A stretch of 64,000 nt of DNA, taken from assembly GCA_903895195.1 (NCBI GenBank), contig CAITSZ010000011.1, positions 310,001-374,000 on the forward strand. Direction: 5' to 3'. Position numbers and translations under genes: made by a program. Source of the DNA: an uncultured Chlorobiaceae bacterium (GTDB taxonomy: Bacteria; Bacteroidota; Chlorobiia; Chlorobiales; Chlorobiaceae). The notes beneath the pieces were generated by a model. That model ran no database searches. It was given only the letters and a program-made list of their open reading frames with translations, and had not been told where the DNA came from. The first letter of the stretch is position 1. Each line of letters begins with the position of its first letter. This document shows positions 7,065-17,000 of this stretch, piece after piece.

Positions 7065-7235
7065 ATGGTAGTAATTTCTTCCTTGGAACTCCGAGATATT
7101 GTAGAGAAGAAAATCGAGTGTTCCATGAAATTTCCCCACGAACTCAATAAAAGCATGGACTCAGAGAATATCACATATGATGTTGTTTCCGATTTCGAGA
7201 AGCTAATGCGTTTTGTTAGAGGGTCCAGATTATGA
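7065..7235 (+). CDS. Small hypothetical protein overlapping the helicase-nuclease gene
   Basis: A 56-residue acidic/helical protein (MVVISSLELRDIVEKKIECS...) whose stop overlaps the helicase start as ATGA, so the two are likely translationally coupled. A GTG at 7044 would add seven residues. I recognise no domain. Its position as a small first gene before a giant helicase-nuclease fits a regulator, inhibitor or adaptor of that protein, but this is inference from layout only. Confidence 0.5.
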   Translation: MVVISSLELRDIVEKKIECSMKFPHELNKSMDSENITYDVVSDFEKLMRFVRGSRL

Positions 7236-10200
7236 GTGAAGTAAAAAAAAAGGTTCGCCAGCTCTATCAATTTCTGAAGGAAGCCAATCAACTTCGTTTT
7301 CGCCCTGTTCGTGTTTTGGCTGAACATCCAAAAGTTGTGCGACTTGCTGATATTCCGGACCACCCAACCATTCAATTATTTCGGCCAATACTTACCGAGC
7401 AAACGAATGAGGTACCAGAAAAGTTTTTAAGCGTTAAAAGGCCTCAGTTGACTCGCTGTCCGAAACCACCCTCATCAATTGAATCTTGGTTATTATTCAA
7501 TTGGGATGATCCAACAAAACAAGCTGCCTTTGCTGAAAGCCAAAACTTCAGTGACGCTGAAGGTCAGACATTAACCGTGCGTTTCGGTGATGATGAACAA
7601 CGACTAATCGATTTTACTGTATGGGGTGAACAACGCCAGGCATGGGCAGAACCAGAGATTGCTACTCGCAGAGCGATGTCGTTTTTTGAATCACTCTATG
7701 ATATTTATTCATCTATCGAAAAGGATGGCGAGCAATATGAGTTGTTAATTGCTGATGGTCATCTTTTCTGGGAGGCAACCTCAGATCTTGATGGGAAAGT
7801 AATGATACATCATCCCATCCTCTTGAAGCGCGTTGAACTTCGATTTGATCCTGAAGTTCCTGAGTTCGCAGTTTATGAGACGGACAGGGAACCAGAAATC
7901 TACAATAACCTTTTTGTAGACCTGCAAGGCATAGTTCCCGAATCAATTAGTATTAGACAGAGGGAACTTGAAAATGCAGGATACCACCCTTTGGGTTGGG
8001 AGGATACCGAGGGATTTCTGAACGCCTTTATCAAGACATTATCCCCTCTCTTGGGAGAGTATGCAGAAGATCGTCCCTGTGAGGCGCCAACTGCAATACC
8101 ACGACTCTATAGAGATCCCGTTTTAGTTCTCAGAAAACGTACTTCCGGCATTGCCAATTCGGTGGATGCCATTATAGATGATATCGAACGTCAAGAGGTC
8201 TTTCCTCCTGCACTCTTTCATATCACTGGAACAAGCAGTGAATGGGTGAGTGCTGGATTAGGAGATTCTTCTGGGAATGGTAATCAAGAGCAGCAGTCCA
8301 AAGAGTTTAGTTTCAGCGATGATGATATCCTTCTTGCACATGAAGCTAACGAAGAGCAAAAGCAGATTATCCGCAAGCTAGAGCATAGTGGTTCTGTTAT
8401 CGTCCAAGGACCTCCAGGTACCGGAAAAACTCATACTATCGGAAACCTGATCGGGCATCTACTTGCACAGGGGAAATCCATCTTGGTTACAGCCCAAACC
8501 ACCAAGGCCTTGCGTGTTCTGCGAGACAATGTGCCTATTATGCTGCAACCGCTGGCGGTTGCAGTGCTCGGAAGCGATAGTGACGCACGTGAGCAGCTAA
8601 AAGACTCGATTAGTTCTATTGAACAACGGCGTACCAGTGATAGTGCAGATGAATTACTGGAAAAAGCAAAGGGATACGAAGATGAACGCAGAAGTATACT
8701 GTCCCAGCAAAAGCAATTATCTCACAAATTACGCGAAGCGCTGGAAAACGAGTATAAAGAAATAGCCGTTGGTCAACGATCGTTTAAACCAGCAGACGCT
8801 GCACGTTTTGTCTCGTCAAATCTTGACGATCATGGGTGGATACCCGGCATTGTAAAGCTTGGGGCTGAAATAAACCTGACCGATCAGGAAATTATGAGGT
8901 TGTATGCTCTTGGCTCCACCTTTACTGCGGGAGAAGAGCAAGATGCCAGATATCCGTTGCCGGATTTGGCACAACTCCCAACTGAACGGCAATTCCAAGT
9001 CATGGTCACAGAATATCATCACCTAACTACATCTGATCTGAGTTATGGGGTTGACCGTTGGAGAACGACCGGTCAGAACAGCGAAACGTTAGATTCGTTG
9101 TTGAATGAAATCAATGCAGAGTTTTCTGATGATATTCGCAGCCGTTGCTGGCGACCTTACGCAATTGTGGCAGGCTTACATCATGCAACCGAAAGAGAAG
9201 TTTGGAAACGCTTGGTCACCACGATTCAAGAGGCTGTAGAAGCAAATTCGAGACATTCCTTGCATTATCATCATGAGCCGCAATTATCAAAGGTTTTACC
9301 GCTCAACCAGCAACGCCAGATCTGCAGTCAGATCTGCGATTACCTTGACAATGGAGGAAAGTTGGGTTTCTTGCTGCTGGCAACCCGTTCCGAATGGCGA
9401 CAGTTTATCAAGACGACGTCCGTAAAGGCTGGGCGCCCTGTTATTCGCGAACATTTTGATGCACTTCTACGTATAGCAGAACTTGAGGTTTTGCGTTCTG
9501 CATTGGTTTTGCCGTGGGATATGATGATTGGGAAATATATTCAGCAACCTTTTAACACCTTGGGATCGGCACCTGAACTTGCATGCCGATCGTTGATACC
9601 TGATATTCATCGCTCGCTTGAATGGCATGCTTCAGTTTGGCTTCCTTTGGCTAATAGGCTCAGTGCAGAGGGGCTGCTACTGGACGAACTGATGGTGACG
9701 ATTCCCCGAGAAGCCAGTCAGATATCGGAGTATCTCGTTATCGAGCGATTGGCTACAGTTATTCTGCCGTCACTGTTGGCGGCAGAAATAGGGCGACGGA
9801 AGTTGCGAGAATGTGAGGTAGGCTTTGAATGCCTTAATAACCTCACAATACAGATGGATTCGACTTCACCTGATCGAGGTTGCATAAGCAGGATTGTTGA
9901 ATCTGTCAGGTCTCGGGTTCCTGAGTCTTACTCAACAGCTATTGATTACGCTCGCCGATTATATACCATAAAACCTTTGATTGATGAGCGGGATGTATTA
10001 GCAAAAAAGTTAGGTTTAATCGCGCCAGTCTGGTCAGAAGACATTATAAACCGAGTGTCACCGCATCAGCAAGGAACTGTTCCAGGTGATGTGGCGAAGG
10101 CTTGGACATTGCGGCAGTTGCATGACTCACTTGTCGAACGAGATAAATTGGATGCTTATGTATTGCAGCATGAACTATACCGGTCGGGCGAAGTACTCAA

Positions 10201-12031
10201 ACATATAACCCATTCGTTGATCGATTGTAAAGCTTGGGGTACTCAGTTGAAGCGACTTGAAGAAAATCCCGACATTCGTCAAGCCTTGGTGGGCTGGCTT
10301 CATACGGAGGACCGTCTGAGATCTACCAGGGATGTAAATCAGAGGAACATGTATCTTACAGCAGCACAAAAGCTGATGAGAAAGTGTGCAGAAGCTGTGC
10401 CAGTATGGGTGATGCCGATCTCGATAGTAGCAGAGAGCTTCGATCCGCATACAACAAGGTTTGATGTTGTTATAATTGATGAGGCAAGTCAAGCCGATCT
10501 CAATGCATTGATCCCGATCTACCTCGGCAAACAGGTAATTATAGTCGGTGACCATGAGCAAGTGACTCCATTGGGTACAGGGAAATCAACTGCCACGTTA
10601 CAGAACTTGATCAGGGCAAACTTGCAGGGGATTCCAAACGCGCACCTTTTTAATAATTTGACGTCGATCTATGACATCGGTCGGCAATCATTTGGGGTTG
10701 GGACTCTTTTAGTCGAACATTTTCGTTGCGTACCTGAAATTATTGCGTTCAGCAACCAGCTTTCATATAATGGTAAGATAAAGCCGTTGCGCGAATCCAA
10801 CTCAACAGACATAAAACCAGCATGTGTTGGACGTATGGTTGATGGGATTCGAGAAGGCGGTATCAATCGGGCTGAGGCTCGGCAGATAATCGATACCATC
10901 AAGGCGATGATTCTACATCCAAAATACGCTAACAAGACTATTGGTATTATTTCAATGCTGAGTAATGCACAGCAAGCTTTATTGATCCAGACGATGCTTC
11001 ATAAAGAGATCCCAAGCACAGAAATAAAAAAACGTCGTATCCAAGCAGGAAATCCTGGTGAGTTTCAAGGGGATCAAAGACACATTATTTTTCTTTCAAT
11101 GGTCGATAGTCCAACGGGGGAGGGACCACTTCGCTTAAAAGGTTACGGTGCTTTTGAACTAACTAAAAAGCGATTCAATGTTGCCGCCAGCCGTGCACAA
11201 GACCAGATGTGGGTAATGCATTCTTTTGACCCAAGCATGCATCTGAAGACCGGTGATATCAGGCTCCAATTGATGAACCACGTCAGAGATCCTTTGGCTA
11301 CCATACGTGCTTTTGATCAAGAGGTCACCAAAACCGAATCACCGTTTGAACGAGATGTTCTCAAACGCCTTACAGCTAAAGGATACCGCGTCAAGACGCA
11401 ATGGCCTGTTGGATACCTTCGTATTGATATGGTAGTTGAAGGCGCTGGCAAGCGTTTGGCAATAGAATGTGATGGGGATTGGTATCACACGATGGAAAAT
11501 CTGGCGAAAGACATGGAGCGACAAACAATACTTGAAAGGGTGGGAAAGTGGCAGTTTGTCCGAATCCGTGGTAGCGCGTTCTATCGAAATGAAGAGCTTG
11601 CTATGAAACCTGTTTTTGATCGTCTTAATGAACTGGGTATTCCGCCAGAGGGTGATTATGAAGAGCCAAACATTACTGACATGACCTTGATTCATGAGTT
11701 AGATAAGCTTATGCAATCTGGTGTTGAGTCTGATGAGGGTTCGATGTTAGTAGATGCGGTTGACTTGGGAACAAACCTCGTTAATACAGATATCCAGAAT
11801 TCTCTGGTAATAGTTAAGGATTCGATTGAAACTCGGCGAGGTGGATTTACAGAATCGGAAGTCGTAGATAAATCTCTGGCGGACATTAATACAGAAGTCC
11901 AGATTAGTGAGGCAACAGGCAATAAACCGATCGTACGACCTATAGGTGGATACAATCTCACAATAGTTAAGGAATCGATAGAAACTCAGCGAGGTGGATT
12001 TACAGAATCGGAGATTGTAGATAAATCCTAG
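7232..12031 (+). CDS. SF1 helicase fused to a Vsr/DUF559-type nuclease, C-terminus frameshifted
   Basis: A 1,599-residue protein with an N-terminal region of unknown fold (1 to about 370). It has an SF1 ATPase core: Walker A GPPGTGKTHT near residue 393, then a roughly 600-residue helical insertion, VVIIDEASQAD near 1083, IIVGDHEQVTPLG, EHFRCVPEII, GEFQGDQRHIIFLSMV and RFNVAASRAQDQMWV near 1314. A restriction-endonuclease-like domain follows at about 1370-1465: FERDVLKRL, RIDMVVEG, LAIECDGDWYH and a later RIRGSAF. This matches the Vsr/MTES/DUF559 fold used in many anti-phage helicase-nucleases. The last 75 residues hold a 51-residue tandem repeat, and translation stops at a TAG created by a one-base deletion in the second copy. 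The lost end is an HTH tail continuing to 12327. It is coupled to a small upstream gene. A role in DNA defence is inferred. Confidence 0.85.
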   Translation: MSEVKKKVRQLYQFLKEANQLRFRPVRVLAEHPKVVRLADIPDHPTIQLFRPILTEQTNEVPEKFLSVKRPQLTRCPKPPSSIESWLLFNWDDPTKQAAFAESQNFSDAEGQTLTVRFGDDEQRLIDFTVWGEQRQAWAEPEIATRRAMSFFESLYDIYSSIEKDGEQYELLIADGHLFWEATSDLDGKVMIHHPILLKRVELRFDPEVPEFAVYETDREPEIYNNLFVDLQGIVPESISIRQRELENAGYHPLGWEDTEGFLNAFIKTLSPLLGEYAEDRPCEAPTAIPRLYRDPVLVLRKRTSGIANSVDAIIDDIERQEVFPPALFHITGTSSEWVSAGLGDSSGNGNQEQQSKEFSFSDDDILLAHEANEEQKQIIRKLEHSGSVIVQGPPGTGKTHTIGNLIGHLLAQGKSILVTAQTTKALRVLRDNVPIMLQPLAVAVLGSDSDAREQLKDSISSIEQRRTSDSADELLEKAKGYEDERRSILSQQKQLSHKLREALENEYKEIAVGQRSFKPADAARFVSSNLDDHGWIPGIVKLGAEINLTDQEIMRLYALGSTFTAGEEQDARYPLPDLAQLPTERQFQVMVTEYHHLTTSDLSYGVDRWRTTGQNSETLDSLLNEINAEFSDDIRSRCWRPYAIVAGLHHATEREVWKRLVTTIQEAVEANSRHSLHYHHEPQLSKVLPLNQQRQICSQICDYLDNGGKLGFLLLATRSEWRQFIKTTSVKAGRPVIREHFDALLRIAELEVLRSALVLPWDMMIGKYIQQPFNTLGSAPELACRSLIPDIHRSLEWHASVWLPLANRLSAEGLLLDELMVTIPREASQISEYLVIERLATVILPSLLAAEIGRRKLRECEVGFECLNNLTIQMDSTSPDRGCISRIVESVRSRVPESYSTAIDYARRLYTIKPLIDERDVLAKKLGLIAPVWSEDIINRVSPHQQGTVPGDVAKAWTLRQLHDSLVERDKLDAYVLQHELYRSGEVLKHITHSLIDCKAWGTQLKRLEENPDIRQALVGWLHTEDRLRSTRDVNQRNMYLTAAQKLMRKCAEAVPVWVMPISIVAESFDPHTTRFDVVIIDEASQADLNALIPIYLGKQVIIVGDHEQVTPLGTGKSTATLQNLIRANLQGIPNAHLFNNLTSIYDIGRQSFGVGTLLVEHFRCVPEIIAFSNQLSYNGKIKPLRESNSTDIKPACVGRMVDGIREGGINRAEARQIIDTIKAMILHPKYANKTIGIISMLSNAQQALLIQTMLHKEIPSTEIKKRRIQAGNPGEFQGDQRHIIFLSMVDSPTGEGPLRLKGYGAFELTKKRFNVAASRAQDQMWVMHSFDPSMHLKTGDIRLQLMNHVRDPLATIRAFDQEVTKTESPFERDVLKRLTAKGYRVKTQWPVGYLRIDMVVEGAGKRLAIECDGDWYHTMENLAKDMERQTILERVGKWQFVRIRGSAFYRNEELAMKPVFDRLNELGIPPEGDYEEPNITDMTLIHELDKLMQSGVESDEGSMLVDAVDLGTNLVNTDIQNSLVIVKDSIETRRGGFTESEVVDKSLADINTEVQISEATGNKPIVRPIGGYNLTIVKESIETQRGGFTESEIVDKS

Positions 12032-12105
12032 AGGCTATTAATACAGAAGTCCAGAGTAGTGAGTCAACAGGCAATAACCCGATTGTACGACCTTTAGGTG
12101 GATAC
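11809..12105 (+). repeat. 153-bp tandem repeat, two copies, at the helicase-nuclease 3' end
   Basis: AATAGTTAAGGA recurs at 11809 and 11962 (offset 153 bp, 51 codons), and the copies stay clearly alignable to GGTGGATAC, ending at 11953 and 12105 (offset now 152). The shift in offset from 153 to 152 locates a one-base deletion in copy 2 just after GATAAATC, near 12028. A weaker, older copy of the AATACAGA..TCCAGA part precedes copy 1 near 11782. Confidence 0.85.
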
Positions 12106-12327
12106 ACAGAAGATGAGGCCGCGGAGATTCTCGGAGTGACAAAGCAGACTCTACGCAACTGGAGGGTTGGATATACGAACGCCGCCGGATATTACCCGCC
12201 GAGGCTAATAGAAGGGAAGCACTGGCACAAATTACGTCAATCAAAGCGATCTCCTGTTCTCTTCGCCCCCGAATGGATAGAGAGTGTGCGTGCTGCCAAA
12301 GAAGCACGAAAGGGACTTCGTCTATAA
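12028..12327 (+). pseudogene. Out-of-frame HTH tail of the helicase-nuclease
   Basis: Read one frame back from the helicase gene, this stretch continues repeat copy 2 (EAINTEVQ.., NPIVRPLGGY) into YTEDEAAEILGVTKQTLRNW, a MerR/excisionase-like helix-turn-helix, and ends with APEWIESVRAAKEARKGLRL. The match of repeat text across the frame change shows it once belonged to the same protein. No good independent start exists (a GTG at 12136 would cut the HTH). Either the gene is damaged, or the frame varies between cells, or the base is a sequencing error. Confidence 0.7.
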
Positions 12328-12763
12328 GTGCCATGAATTCGTCTCCGTTACTCTCTCCACGTAATGATTGTAAGAGGATAGGGAAATATCAAATCAAGTA
12401 AAACTGAGACCAAAGCTCCCAGTGACTTAAACGAACGAGCTATAGAGTTAATGCAAAGTTGAGCCTTAACCCAAAAGAAAAAGGATATTTAGATTTGGCG
12501 CTGCATAGTTATGATGCTTCACCTAATGGGATAGGTGACGTTATTCATAACGTACACTTTCTCTAAACAACCCTTTTTTGGACTTGCAATAATAAAATGG
12601 ACACCCCGCTATGGTACTACAAGTTTGTTTATCGGATACCTGGCCGTTTACACTGTTTCTGAACTTTTCTCCGAAATCTACAGTCAATGAGCGACACTAC
12701 CCCGGCATAAATTGAAATTGGCCCCAGTTCAAATGAAAGTCCTCAACACCTAAGCTCTCCTTA
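12328..12763. other. 436-bp gap with back-to-back palindromes
   Basis: No convincing gene. Two perfect palindromes abut: CACCTA-N6-TAGGTG at 12520-12537 and ACGTTAT-TC-ATAACGT at 12538-12553. A weaker CATA-GT-TATG lies just upstream, near 12504-12513. A 51-codon frame from GTG 12536 to 12691 reads as a hydrophobic peptide (VTLFITYTFSKQPFFGLAII...), but its start sits inside the palindromes and it has only a poor ribosome-binding site. The palindromes could be a protein-binding site, a recombination site or an RNA hairpin pair. Confidence 0.4.
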
Positions 12764-13591
12764 ATGACATTTCGCCTCCGGACCTTTGTCGGACTTCTTC
12801 TCGTCACCAGCTTGTTAGCAGTTTTTGGAACGGCTTTTCTTGTTGAGCCTGGACGCATTGAGGTGACTCACCACGATATGCGTCATCAATGTGATGAGCC
12901 AGGGTTACGACTTGTTCAACTTTCTGATCTCCACCTCCAAGCCATCGGAAAACATGAAAAGATTCTGGTGAACCAGGTGAAGGAATTGCATCCTGATCTT
13001 GTGGTCTTAACTGGTGACATGATCGATCGCGCTGACGCGTTGCCTTTGCTGCATGCTTTTATCGAGGAACTTGGACCAATTCCTCTGTTTGCAGTGCCCG
13101 GCAACTGGGAGCATTGGAGTGGATTGGACTTCGTGAGCCTGCGCGCTGCCATTGAGGGTCACGGAGGGAATCAACTTCTTCTCAACGAACTGTCTTCATT
13201 CACGAAGGGAAAACGCACAATTCAGCTGATAGGTCTTGATGACTTCACTGCCGGGAATCCTGACCTTGGTCTATTAGAGAGAATTGGGTACATGCACAAT
13301 CATTGCGTAACAACTGTCCTCCTGCAACACTCGCCTGGATTCTTCGACATATCCGAAGTTCGCAGACTCATGAGCTTAGGTCGAGGTACCCTATGCCTGT
13401 CTGGACATACCCATGGAGGACAAATTACGATCGCAGGATGGGCACCATTTACCCCTAAAGGAAGCGGCCACTTTGTGTCGGGTTTTTACGATATATCAGG
13501 ATGCCGCCTCTATGTGTCCAGAGGGGTAGGAATGTCAATCATCTCTGCGCGCTTGGGTTCACGCCCTGAAATTGCCGTTTTCGATCTCTAA
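12764..13591 (+). CDS. Membrane-anchored calcineurin-like metallophosphoesterase (YkuE/YaeI-like)
   Basis: A 275-residue protein with an N-terminal hydrophobic helix (TFVGLLLVTSLLAVFGTAFL) that acts as a membrane anchor or uncleaved signal. The metal-binding motifs appear in order: LVQLSDLHL, VVLTGDMIDR, AVPGNWEHW (in place of the usual GNHD, with His retained two residues later) and LSGHTHGGQI. This architecture matches the YkuE/YaeI group, some of which act on lipid A precursors or phospholipids; the substrate here is unknown. No ribosome-binding site precedes the ATG. It is the last plus-strand gene before the core block. Confidence 0.82.
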   Translation: MTFRLRTFVGLLLVTSLLAVFGTAFLVEPGRIEVTHHDMRHQCDEPGLRLVQLSDLHLQAIGKHEKILVNQVKELHPDLVVLTGDMIDRADALPLLHAFIEELGPIPLFAVPGNWEHWSGLDFVSLRAAIEGHGGNQLLLNELSSFTKGKRTIQLIGLDDFTAGNPDLGLLERIGYMHNHCVTTVLLQHSPGFFDISEVRRLMSLGRGTLCLSGHTHGGQITIAGWAPFTPKGSGHFVSGFYDISGCRLYVSRGVGMSIISARLGSRPEIAVFDL

Positions 13592-13960
13592 TAGATCAAG
13601 CCAAATCATATTGGCCGATTGCTCTCTTGCAGCAAGACTAAATCCGCATGCTACCGGCATACTGCTCAGCACACAGCGCTGCACTGCGCCTTGAAGGGCT
13701 CCGTTTGCGCAGCATTGCCTTTGCTCAGCCAACACAACAGCCCGCATTCTCAGCCGCTTGCATTTGGTTCAGCAAGCTGCATTTGGCGCTTTCAGCGGTA
13801 CGATGCCCCCTGGTTGTGTGTTCCCCCTCCGCTGCATACCGGCTCGTTTATTTTCCTTTGAAGAGCAAGGATGGCATAGCCGCATGGAAAGAATCCTCTG
13901 TTGAGTGATGAAAGGAATAAAAAACCGCGTTATCACGCTCAGGATTTGGAAGTAGACATA
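13592..13960. other. Gene-free stretch with low-complexity C/T and GCA-rich sequence
   Basis: Overlapping frames on both strands are Cys/Ser/Ala-rich (13619-13861, 13648-13908 plus; 13559-13747 minus) and look like products of a biased composition rather than genes. A direct repeat TGCATTTGG occurs at 13759 and 13778. I see no RNA gene here. Confidence 0.4.
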
Positions 13961-13993
13961 AAAAAAACGGCGGGATAAAACCGCCGTTTTTTT
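13961..13993 (-). terminator. Intrinsic terminator of nifJ
   Basis: ACGGCGG and CCGCCGT arms around a 7-base loop, flanked by A7 on the left and T7 on the right, so it can work in both directions. It sits 35 bp beyond the nifJ stop codon. Confidence 0.88.
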
Positions 13994-14027
13994 GTGATTG
14001 TAACGTCACGTGTGACTACTGCTCAGT

Positions 14028-17000
14028 TCAGAAATTGGTGCGAGCAGCGAGGTATTCGTAATGAGCCCACCGAGCATCAACCTCTTTCTGGATCGCTGCG
14101 TAATACTCTGCGGCAAGAGATGGATGGCTCTTTTTGAGCATTCTGAAGCGGTTTTCCATATCGACGAAATTGGCAACCGGTATTTTAGGCTTTTTCGAAT
14201 CGAGAATAAGCGGATTCTTTCCTTCCAGCAAGCGTGCAGGATTGTAGCGGTAGAGGATCCAGTGGCCGGAATCGACCGCAGCTTTCTGATTCTCGAGTGC
14301 CGTTGACATATTGATGCCATGTGCAATACAGTGCGAATAGGCAAGGATGATGGACGGTCCGTTATAAGCTTCGGCTTCGAGGAATGCTTTCAGGGTCTGT
14401 TCATCACGGGCTCCAAGGGCAACAGAGGCGACATAGGCACTTCCGTAGGACATCGATATCATACCGAGATCCTTTTTGGTCGCTGTACGTCCGGCTGCTG
14501 CAAATTTAGCCACTGCAGCTTTCGGTGTTGCTTTTGATGCCTGTCCTCCGGTATTGGAATATACTTCGGTATCAAGCACGAGCAGGTTGATATTCTTGTC
14601 TCCCGCTGTGATATGGTCAACGCCACCGTAGCCGATGTCGTAAGCCCAGCCGTCACCACCGACGCCCCATACGCTCCTCTTTACAAGCATATCAGCTACG
14701 GAGAGCAGATTTCTTGCATCAGCAGAGTCGATTGCATGAAGCTTCTCTTTCAGGATGGCAACCCTTTTCCTCTGTTCAAATATCTCCGGTTCGTTCAGCT
14801 CAGTAGCCTGAAGGATCTCTGTTGTAAGCGGATCACCGATTTCAGCTGATACTCTTTGTAGCAGTTCGCATGCGTACTCTCGCTGTTTATCGATGGAGAT
14901 TCTAAAGCCAAGCGCAAATTCAGCTGTATCTTCAAAGAGAGAGTTCGACCACGTTGGCCCGCGACCTTCAGCATTGGTCGTATAAGGGGTAGTAGGAAGG
15001 TTACCGCCGTAGATCGATGAACAACCGGTAGCATTGCCCACAACAAGACGGTCGCCGAAGAGCTGTGTCATGAGTTTGACATACGGTGTTTCGCCGCAGC
15101 CGGAGCAGGCTCCTGAAAACTCAAACAAAGGTAGCTGAAGCTGCTGTTCCTTGATCAGCTTTGTATTGATTTTATTGCGGTCAAATTCCGGAATGTTGAG
15201 ATAATAGTTCCAGTTGTCAACCTCCGTATCACGAAGCGGCTGTTGCGGCTTCATATTCAGAGCTTTTCTGTCGTGGTTGGTTTTATCCCTTCCCGGACAG
15301 ACATGAGCACAGAGTTCGCATCCTGTACAGTCCTCTGGAGCGACCTGAATAGTGTACTTCATACCTTCCCAGCTTGTGCCTTTTGCTTCTGCTGATTTGA
15401 AAGTCCGTGGAGCGTTTGAAAGGTAATTTGCATCATAGACCTTGGCCCTGATAACGGCATGAGGGCATACCATGGAGCATTTCGCACACTGTATGCATAG
15501 ATCAGGTTCCCATACTGGAATTTCTTCGGCAAGGTTACGTTTTTCAAATTTGGAGGTTCCGGTCGGATAGGTTCCGTCGGCGGGCATATCGCTTACCGGG
15601 ATGTCGTCGCCATCACCGGAAATTATTTTTGCCAGGACGTTACAGACAAAGTCGGATGCCTCTCCGCTAATAGGCTGACGGAGTACTTTTTTGCTGTCAG
15701 CAATGGAGCCTATGGTGACCTGATGCAAGTTGGAGAGCGTATTGTCTACAGCCTGAATATTCTGTTTGACTACCTCATCTCCCTTTTTGCCATAGGTATA
15801 CCGAATGGAGCTTTTGATTTGTTCAATTGCCTCTTCTCGTGGCAGAACCCCTGATATGGCAAAAAAGCAAGCCTGCATAATTGTATTGATGCGCTGGCCC
15901 ATCCCGCTGTTATGAGCGACGGGATAAGCATCAATGGTATAGAGCTTAGCCTCTTTCAGAATCAGATGCTCCTGAACGGTTTTTGGCAGTTTATCCCATA
16001 CTTCATCGGGTGCATAAGGAGAGTTGAGAAGCAGCGTTCCTCCTTTCTTGAGATTTTTCACAAGATCGATCATCTCAAGGAAAATCCAGTGGTGGCAGCC
16101 GATAAACTGTGCCTGTGTGATCAGATAGGTTGAGCGAATCTCACTCGGTCCGAAACGCAGGTGAGACATTGTTATTGAACCGGCTTTTTTAGAGTCGTAG
16201 ACGAAATAGCCCTGGGCGTAGTTCTCTGTGTTTTCACCGATAATCTTGATGCTGTTCTTATTGGCGCCGACCGTACCGTCTGAACCGAGGCCGTAAAAGA
16301 GCGCTCTGAACATTTCATCAGGTTCAATAGAGAAGGTATGGTCAAAGTTGAGGCTTGTATGGGTAACATCGTCGTTGATGCCGATCGTAAAATGATTTTT
16401 CGGTTTCGCGAGTGCCATGTTGTCATAAACCGCCTTGATCATCGCAGGAGTAAATTCCTTTGAAGAGAGGCCGTATCTGCCGCCTGTAATGGCTGGCATG
16501 GATTTCAGCAGTCCATCTTGTACACCTTCAAGCAAAGCATTGACTATATCAAGATAGAGCGGTTCTCCAGCACTTCCTGGTTCCTTGACACGGTCAAGAA
16601 CGGAAATTGATTTGACTGTTGCAGGTAACGAGGCGATAAAGCGGTCGATGGCAAACGGGCGGAACATGCGCGCATGGATGACGCCGACTTTTTCGCCCTG
16701 GTTGTTGAGATATTCAGCCGTTTCACGGGCAGCCTCAACACCGGATCCCATCAGCACAATAACGCGGTCAGCATCCTCTGCGCCATAGTACTGGTATAGT
16801 TTATAGTGCCGTCCGGTGAGTTCACCGAATTTATCCATCAATCGTTGTGTGATTTCAGGACAGGCATTGTAAAAGTTGTTGACGGTTTCCCTTCCCTGAA
16901 AATAGACATCGGGATTCTGCGACGTTCCTCGGATGACGGGAGCGTCAGGGCTCATGCGGCGGTTACGGTGAGCTATTACGAGCTCATCGGTTACCAGTGT

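Noticed and set aside
12020-12036. Programmed -1 frameshift joining the helicase-nuclease to its HTH tail
   Set aside because: No X XXY YYZ heptamer at the junction (TAAATCC), and the change in repeat offset from 153 to 152 bp points to a simple deletion.
12536-12691. 51-codon hydrophobic frame from GTG
   Set aside because: Its start is embedded in the palindrome block and it has only a weak ribosome-binding site. Mentioned in the intergenic entry only.
13619-13908. Two overlapping 80-86-codon frames after the phosphoesterase
   Set aside because: Cys/Ser/Ala/Leu composition follows the biased bases, frames overlap one another and a minus-strand frame, and none has a ribosome-binding site.
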